This document shows positions 30,558 to 34,496 of a stretch of DNA of 34,496 bases, in pieces. A program made the translations under genes and the position numbers. The stretch is from positions 1-34,496 of the forward strand of contig UQEF01000020.1 in the NCBI GenBank assembly GCA_900540045.1, in the 5' to 3' direction. Source of the DNA: an uncultured Eubacteriales bacterium (GTDB lineage Bacteria > Bacillota > Clostridia > Christensenellales > Aristaeellaceae). A model generated the notes under the pieces. It saw only the letters and a program-made list of their open reading frames with translations, made no database searches and was not told the DNA's origin. Each line of letters opens with the position of its first letter. Position 1 is the first letter of the stretch.

Positions 30558-31445
30558 ATGAAAACGGGTATGAAACGGCGAGTGGCACAAGAAGCCAGAG
30601 GCGTGGCATGGACGCTGCCGGCACTTGTATTTTTGATCCTCTTTACGCTCTATCCTATGGCAAATGCCTTTGTAACCAGTTTTTACAACTGGAATTTGAC
30701 GGGACGAAAAAAATACATTGGGACTTATAACTATCAAAAGCTTTTTGGCAGCGCCGAGGTGTACGAAACCATCTGGCGTACGGTGCAGTATGCGCTGATT
30801 GTTCTGCCTTTTACGTTGGTGCTGGGCTTTATACTGGCGCTGATGCTCAAACGCACCTCCCGGCTGAACGTGCTGTTTCGTACGCTGCTGTTTACACCGC
30901 GCGTATCGAGCATGGTAGCCATTTCGGTGGTGTGGATGTTTATCCTCAATCCCCAGTACGGCCTGCTCAACAGTGCACTGGGAATGCTGGGGATTCCGCC
31001 GGCAAGATGGATTAACGAACCCGCCACCGCTCTGCCATCATTGGCTGCCATCACGATATGGCGCATGCTGGGATACAGCACCGTGGTCTATCTGGGAGGT
31101 ATTCAGAACATCTCCGAGGACGTTCTGGAGGCTGCCACCATCGACGGGGCCAACGGCATTCAGGCAGTGTGGCATATTACAGTGCCCCTGGTTTCTCCTA
31201 CGACATTCATGCTGCTGATTCTCAACTCCATTGAAGTTTTGAAAATGTTTACCACCATCAACGTTATGACCGACGGCGGCCCGGCCAAAGCAACCCAGAA
31301 CCTGGTGGTCATGCTCTATGAGTACGCCTTCCGGCGTTATCAGCTTGGATATGCCAGCACGATTGCGGTGGTGCTGTTTGTGCTGATTCTTGCAATCAAT
31401 CTGGTGCAGATGGCGCTGGAACGTTTTGTCAACTACGATACTTGA
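30558..31445 (+). CDS. ABC sugar/glycerol-phosphate permease, UgpA/MalF type
   Basis: A 295-residue membrane protein with six predicted segments. It carries the EAA-loop that contacts the ATPase (VLEAATIDGANGIQAVWHITVPLVSP, about residues 190-215). The N-terminal PALVFLILFTLYPMANAFVTSFYNW is typical of the first permease of CUT1-type importers. AAGGAGG precedes the ATG. It is the first gene of a four-gene operon (two permeases, binding protein, glycerophosphodiesterase), an arrangement like ugp. No ATPase gene is present here, so a shared MsmK/UgpC-like ATPase encoded elsewhere is expected. Confidence 0.93.
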   Translation: MKTGMKRRVAQEARGVAWTLPALVFLILFTLYPMANAFVTSFYNWNLTGRKKYIGTYNYQKLFGSAEVYETIWRTVQYALIVLPFTLVLGFILALMLKRTSRLNVLFRTLLFTPRVSSMVAISVVWMFILNPQYGLLNSALGMLGIPPARWINEPATALPSLAAITIWRMLGYSTVVYLGGIQNISEDVLEAATIDGANGIQAVWHITVPLVSPTTFMLLILNSIEVLKMFTTINVMTDGGPAKATQNLVVMLYEYAFRRYQLGYASTIAVVLFVLILAINLVQMALERFVNYDT

Positions 31446-31460
31446 GGAGGTGGAGGAAAA

Positions 31461-32291
31461 ATGAAGCATACTGCGCGCTACAAAACGTGGGAAGCTTTCC
31501 GTATTTTTGTGCTGGCAGTGATATCGCTGATCGTGGTGTTCCCCTTTTTCTGGATGATTATTTGCTCGTTTAAATCCTCCTCGGAAGTGTTGAGCAAAAA
31601 TTCTTTCTGGCCTTCCGTGTGGCATGTGGAAAACTATGCGCTGGCTTGGGGCCGCGCTCGCTTTGACATCTACTTTCGAAACAGCACGCTCATGGCTTTG
31701 GCCAGTGTGGCGGGTCAGCTGATTACCAGCTCCATGGCCGCCTATGCCTTTGCCAAGCTGAAGTTCAAATTAAGCAAGCCGCTGTTTATGGTGTTCCTTT
31801 GCTCGATGATGATTCCGCTGGAAGCCACCATCGTTTCCAACTATCTGACACTTTCAGCCATGGGACTGATGGACACGTTCTTTGCCGTTATATCCACGTC
31901 CATTGTAAGCGTGTTTGGCGTGTTCCTGCTTCGGCAATTTTACATGACCATTCCCGACGCCCTGCTGGAGGCCGCCCGTATCGATGGCGCCAGCGAGGTA
32001 CAGTCCTTCGTGCGCATCATCCTGCCGCTGGGCAAAAGCGCCATGGCCACCATTGCGATCATCGGCTTTATCGGCAGCTGGAACAGCTACCTGTGGCCGC
32101 TTATCATTACCAACAGCATGGAGCTGCGCACTGTGCAGACGGGCCTGCGCGCCATGATGACGCTGGATGTGGGCGTTGAATGGCAGCAGCTCATGGCAAT
32201 GTCTACACTGATTACCGTGCCTACGATCATCCTGTTTGTGGCGCTGCAGAAGTACTTTGTGCAGGGAATTACAAAGGTGGGCATCAAGTAG
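31461..32291 (+). CDS. ABC sugar/glycerol-phosphate permease, UgpE/MalG type
   Basis: A 276-residue partner permease with six predicted segments. The EAA loop is LLEAARIDGASEVQSFVRIILPLGKSAMATIAI (about 172-204) and the C-terminus ends QKYFVQGITKVGIK, a typical MalG-family tail. GAGGAGG lies just before the start. It starts 15 bases after the first permease and would form a heterodimer with it. The TAG stop of this gene shows that TAG is used as a normal terminator codon in this genome, which matters for reading the next gene. Confidence 0.93.
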   Translation: MKHTARYKTWEAFRIFVLAVISLIVVFPFFWMIICSFKSSSEVLSKNSFWPSVWHVENYALAWGRARFDIYFRNSTLMALASVAGQLITSSMAAYAFAKLKFKLSKPLFMVFLCSMMIPLEATIVSNYLTLSAMGLMDTFFAVISTSIVSVFGVFLLRQFYMTIPDALLEAARIDGASEVQSFVRIILPLGKSAMATIAIIGFIGSWNSYLWPLIITNSMELRTVQTGLRAMMTLDVGVEWQQLMAMSTLITVPTIILFVALQKYFVQGITKVGIK

Positions 32292-32346
32292 GGAATCTTT
32301 AGCGCCATGCGCTTGAGAAAAATTTATTATTGGGAGGTTTTGTTTC

Positions 32347-33585
32347 ATGAAAAAGCTGCTTTCTCTGATCCTGGCACTGATGCTGCTGCTGAGCCTGTGC
32401 GCTTCGGCTGCGGCGGAGGAAACGATCACGTTGGATTTCTGGGTACGCACCAGCGATGATTTTTCTTCGGAAATCGCTGCGTTCGAGGCCGCCAACCCCG
32501 GTATCAAAATTAACCAGGTGCAAGTTGGCGAGAACTATGACGATTTGGTGGCCAAATACAATGCTGCTATTGCAGCTGACAATCTGCCGCAGGTGGGCAT
32601 GGTGGGACAGCGGCACGGCATTCCCCAGTTCTATGATGCCGGAAAGCTGATTCCCATTGAGAACTATATGACCCAGGAAGAGCAGGATGACGTAATCGAC
32701 GGTTTCTGGGTGCGCTATACCTACAATGGCGTTCGCCTGGCCGTTCCCTTCCAGAGCAGCATGCCCATGCTGTATTACAACTAGACGATGCTGGAGGAGC
32801 TTGGCCTTGAGGTGCCTACCACCTTCACCGAAATGATCGAAACGGCGAAGAAGGCTGTCAAGGACGTGGACGGCGACGGTGCGACGGATATCTACGGCTT
32901 CAATATGGCTGCCGACACCCCCTGGTATGTGCAGCCGCTGGTGTGGTGCTTCGGCGGGACCATCATTGACGAAAATGGCAATGCCAATGTAAACACCGAG
33001 GAAATGAAGCAGGTGCTCAGCCTCTTTGGCCAGATGGTCAAGGATGGCGTGATGCCCGCCAACCAGCACGCCACCGCCCAGACGGACTTCACAAACGGCA
33101 ACGTGCTGTTCTTCTTCACCTCCTGCGCTTCCAAGAGCAACATTGAAAACGCGGTGGGCGACAACTTCGAGTACAACATGGCGTTCTTCCCCGGCGAAAA
33201 GGAACTGAACGTATGCATCGGCGGCAATGGCCTGGCCATCTTTGCTTCCACCGAGGCGGAGCAGGAAGCGTCTGCGCGCTTCATCAAGTACCTGATTTCG
33301 CCCGAAGGAATCAGCCAGTCCTCCTTGGAAAAGGGCTATATGCCTTTCACCAACAGCCAGTTTGCCAGCGAACTGATCCAGAGCCGCATGGAGGACCCCA
33401 TCTGGAAGACCGTGCTGGATCAGGTGCAGTATATTCAGGGCCAGAACATTCACCCCGCCGATTCCACCATCTGGAATGAAACGATGGCCCTGCTGTCGGA
33501 GATCGAAGCGGACCCCGACATGGATATTGGCGCTGCATTGGAGGAAATGCAGGCTGAAATCGATGAATTTATGATGTTGTATTAA
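32347..33585 (+). pseudogene. Solute-binding protein gene interrupted by an in-frame TAG
   Basis: The product is an UgpB/CUT1-type extracellular binding protein: a signal peptide (MKKLLSLILALMLLLSLCASAAAEE), then DFWVRTSDDFSSEIAAFEAANPGIKINQ and AVPFQSSMPMLYYN. At 32782-32784 the frame meets TAG, then continues without shift as TMLEELGLEVPTTFTEMIETAKKAVKDVDGDG through the rest of the family domain to 33585. Family members have Lys here (YYNK), so a single AAG-to-TAG change explains it. The first 145 codons alone cannot make a working protein. The gene is either a recent pseudogene, a sequencing error, or is rescued by suppression. GGGAGG precedes the ATG. The rest of the operon is intact. Confidence 0.9.
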
Positions 33586-33632
33586 GCCGTGAACGGCGCA
33601 CGCCGTCCCGGTGGCAAAAGGAGCAATACACT

Positions 33633-34343
33633 ATGCCGGTGGTAAACTACGCGCATAGGGGAGCCAGCGAGTACTTCCCTGAAAATACGCTGCGATCGTT
33701 CTACGCAGGGCTGGAGATGCGCGCGGACGGAATAGAAACGGATATTCAGCGTACATCGGACGGGGTGCTGGTGTTGCACCATGACGATACGTTGGAACGT
33801 GTAGCAGGCGAAAAGGGGTGCATTGCGGACTATACCTATGCACAACTGCTGGAAATGGACTTCGGAGCCTTTAAAGGAGAACGCTTTGAGGGAGAAAGAA
33901 TTGTAACGCTGGATACCTTTTTAATGCATTTTGGCCGCAAAAAGCTGCAACTGGCGCTCGAGATTAAACAACCCGGTGTGGAGGCTCAAACGCTGCAATG
34001 CATAAACGCCAATGGATGCCGTGACAAGGTGACGCTTACTTCTTTCTTCTGGGAGTGCATGGAGGCTGTGCGAGGATTAGACGAAGACATTTCTGCCGGC
34101 TATCTTACCCAGAGCATCACGCCGCAGATACTGGACGATCTGGAACGCCTGCATATCCGCCAAATTTGCCCCAGAGTGGATCTGGTAGATGAAAAGGATA
34201 TGGCACTGGCTCGTGCCAGAGGTTTTTCGGTGCGCTTTTGGGGCGTAAAGGATGAGACGTATATGCGTCGCGCCTTGGCGCTTAACGGCGACGGCATGAC
34301 GGTGAACTTCCCGGACAAGCTGACGGCCGCGCTCGGAAAATAA
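33633..34343 (+). CDS. Cytoplasmic glycerophosphodiester phosphodiesterase (UgpQ-like)
   Basis: A 236-residue GDPD TIM-barrel without signal peptide or membrane segment. Catalytic motifs are visible: YAHRG (His8, Arg9), PENT (Glu17, Asn18), GIETDIQRTSDG (Glu35, Asp37) and LHHDD (His50, Asp51). It hydrolyses glycerophosphodiesters to glycerol 3-phosphate plus an alcohol. It closes the transporter operon, as ugpQ does in enteric bacteria, and would process the imported substrate. AAAAGGAG precedes the ATG. It is distinct from the membrane-anchored GDPD at 7921. Confidence 0.93.
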   Translation: MPVVNYAHRGASEYFPENTLRSFYAGLEMRADGIETDIQRTSDGVLVLHHDDTLERVAGEKGCIADYTYAQLLEMDFGAFKGERFEGERIVTLDTFLMHFGRKKLQLALEIKQPGVEAQTLQCINANGCRDKVTLTSFFWECMEAVRGLDEDISAGYLTQSITPQILDDLERLHIRQICPRVDLVDEKDMALARARGFSVRFWGVKDETYMRRALALNGDGMTVNFPDKLTAALGK

Positions 34344-34416
34344 TCTGGCGGGATATTCGTACAACCGCCTTTGTGCGGGAGACCGTATTCGGGACAACAC
34401 CAAAAGAATTTTGGGG

Positions 34417-34457
34417 GGGCGTGTTGCAGAAAGCAATTTCTGCGGCACGCCCTTTTT
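34417..34457 (+). terminator. Strong terminator of the ugp-like operon
   Basis: A 16-pair stem (GGGCGTG…CACGCCC with two G-T wobbles) is capped by a GCAA (GNRA) tetraloop and followed by TTTTT, about 75 bases after the GDPD stop. Confidence 0.92.
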
Positions 34458-34496
34458 GCAAACAAATCAAGAGAAAAACGGCAACATAGCGTCAAA

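Noticed and set aside
32782..32784. Pyrrolysine or another recoded residue at the TAG
   Set aside because: The protein is a common sugar-type binding protein with Lys expected there, another gene in the operon uses TAG as its normal stop, and no recoding element was seen.

Overview
The window looks like chromosomal DNA from a GC-rich, spore-forming Firmicute of the class Clostridia. Evidence for this is the infC-rpmI-rplT operon behind a strong sigma-A promoter and an attenuator-like leader, strong GGAGG ribosome binding sites, a sporulation sigma factor K with a hydrophobic pro-sequence, a collagen-like spore-coat/exosporium-type protein, YtvI-like membrane proteins, and YhaM exoribonuclease. 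A gut lineage such as Christensenellales is a guess from gene style only. There are no tRNA, rRNA, CRISPR or prophage genes and no recognisable transposase.

Layout. 1-2.5 kb is a decaying regulatory locus on the minus strand: a frameshifted Xre-type fragment, an intact LysR, a second LysR paralogue broken by a TGA and a frameshift, and a frameshifted remnant of a cyclophilin-like gene. 2.5-11.4 kb (minus) carries a lipoprotein, the yybS-rplI-dnaB-yhaM housekeeping group with a REP-like repeat cluster between rplI and dnaB, an MFS transporter plus glycerophosphodiesterase pair, and a Gfo/Idh/MocA oxidoreductase. 11.5-16.3 kb (plus) holds a zinc-ribbon protein, a TPM-domain protein, two YtvI/AI-2E family proteins and 3-methyladenine glycosylase between them. 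16.3-20.9 kb (minus) is a Gld-like ABC exporter operon: ATPase, permease, GldG-like auxiliary protein and DUF4340 protein. 21-25.5 kb is core metabolism: infC-rpmI-rplT, recO, a small membrane protein on the other strand, and pgi. 25.5-26.0 kb is a hairpin-rich stretch without a convincing gene. 26-29.2 kb is a sporulation-flavoured block: a collagen-like protein, divergent from a glycosyltransferase, then sigK. 29.5-34.5 kb is a LysR regulator divergent from an ugp-like uptake operon (two permeases, a solute-binding protein gene interrupted by an in-frame TAG, and a cytoplasmic glycerophosphodiesterase) that ends in a strong terminator.

How they work together. The most coherent modules are (a) the collagen-like protein, glycosyltransferase and sigK, where the 86-bp divergent spacer contains a palindrome that reads as a sigma-E/sigma-K style -10 element on both strands; (b) the LysR and ugp-like operon, where a perfect ATATCA-N11-TGATAT operator lies directly against a -35 box; and (c) the four-gene ABC exporter with its DUF4340 partner. 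No obviously new defence or mobile system was found. The items most worth following are the hairpin-rich interval at 25.5-26.0 kb, the rplI-dnaB repeats, the dual sporulation promoter and the interrupted binding-protein gene.
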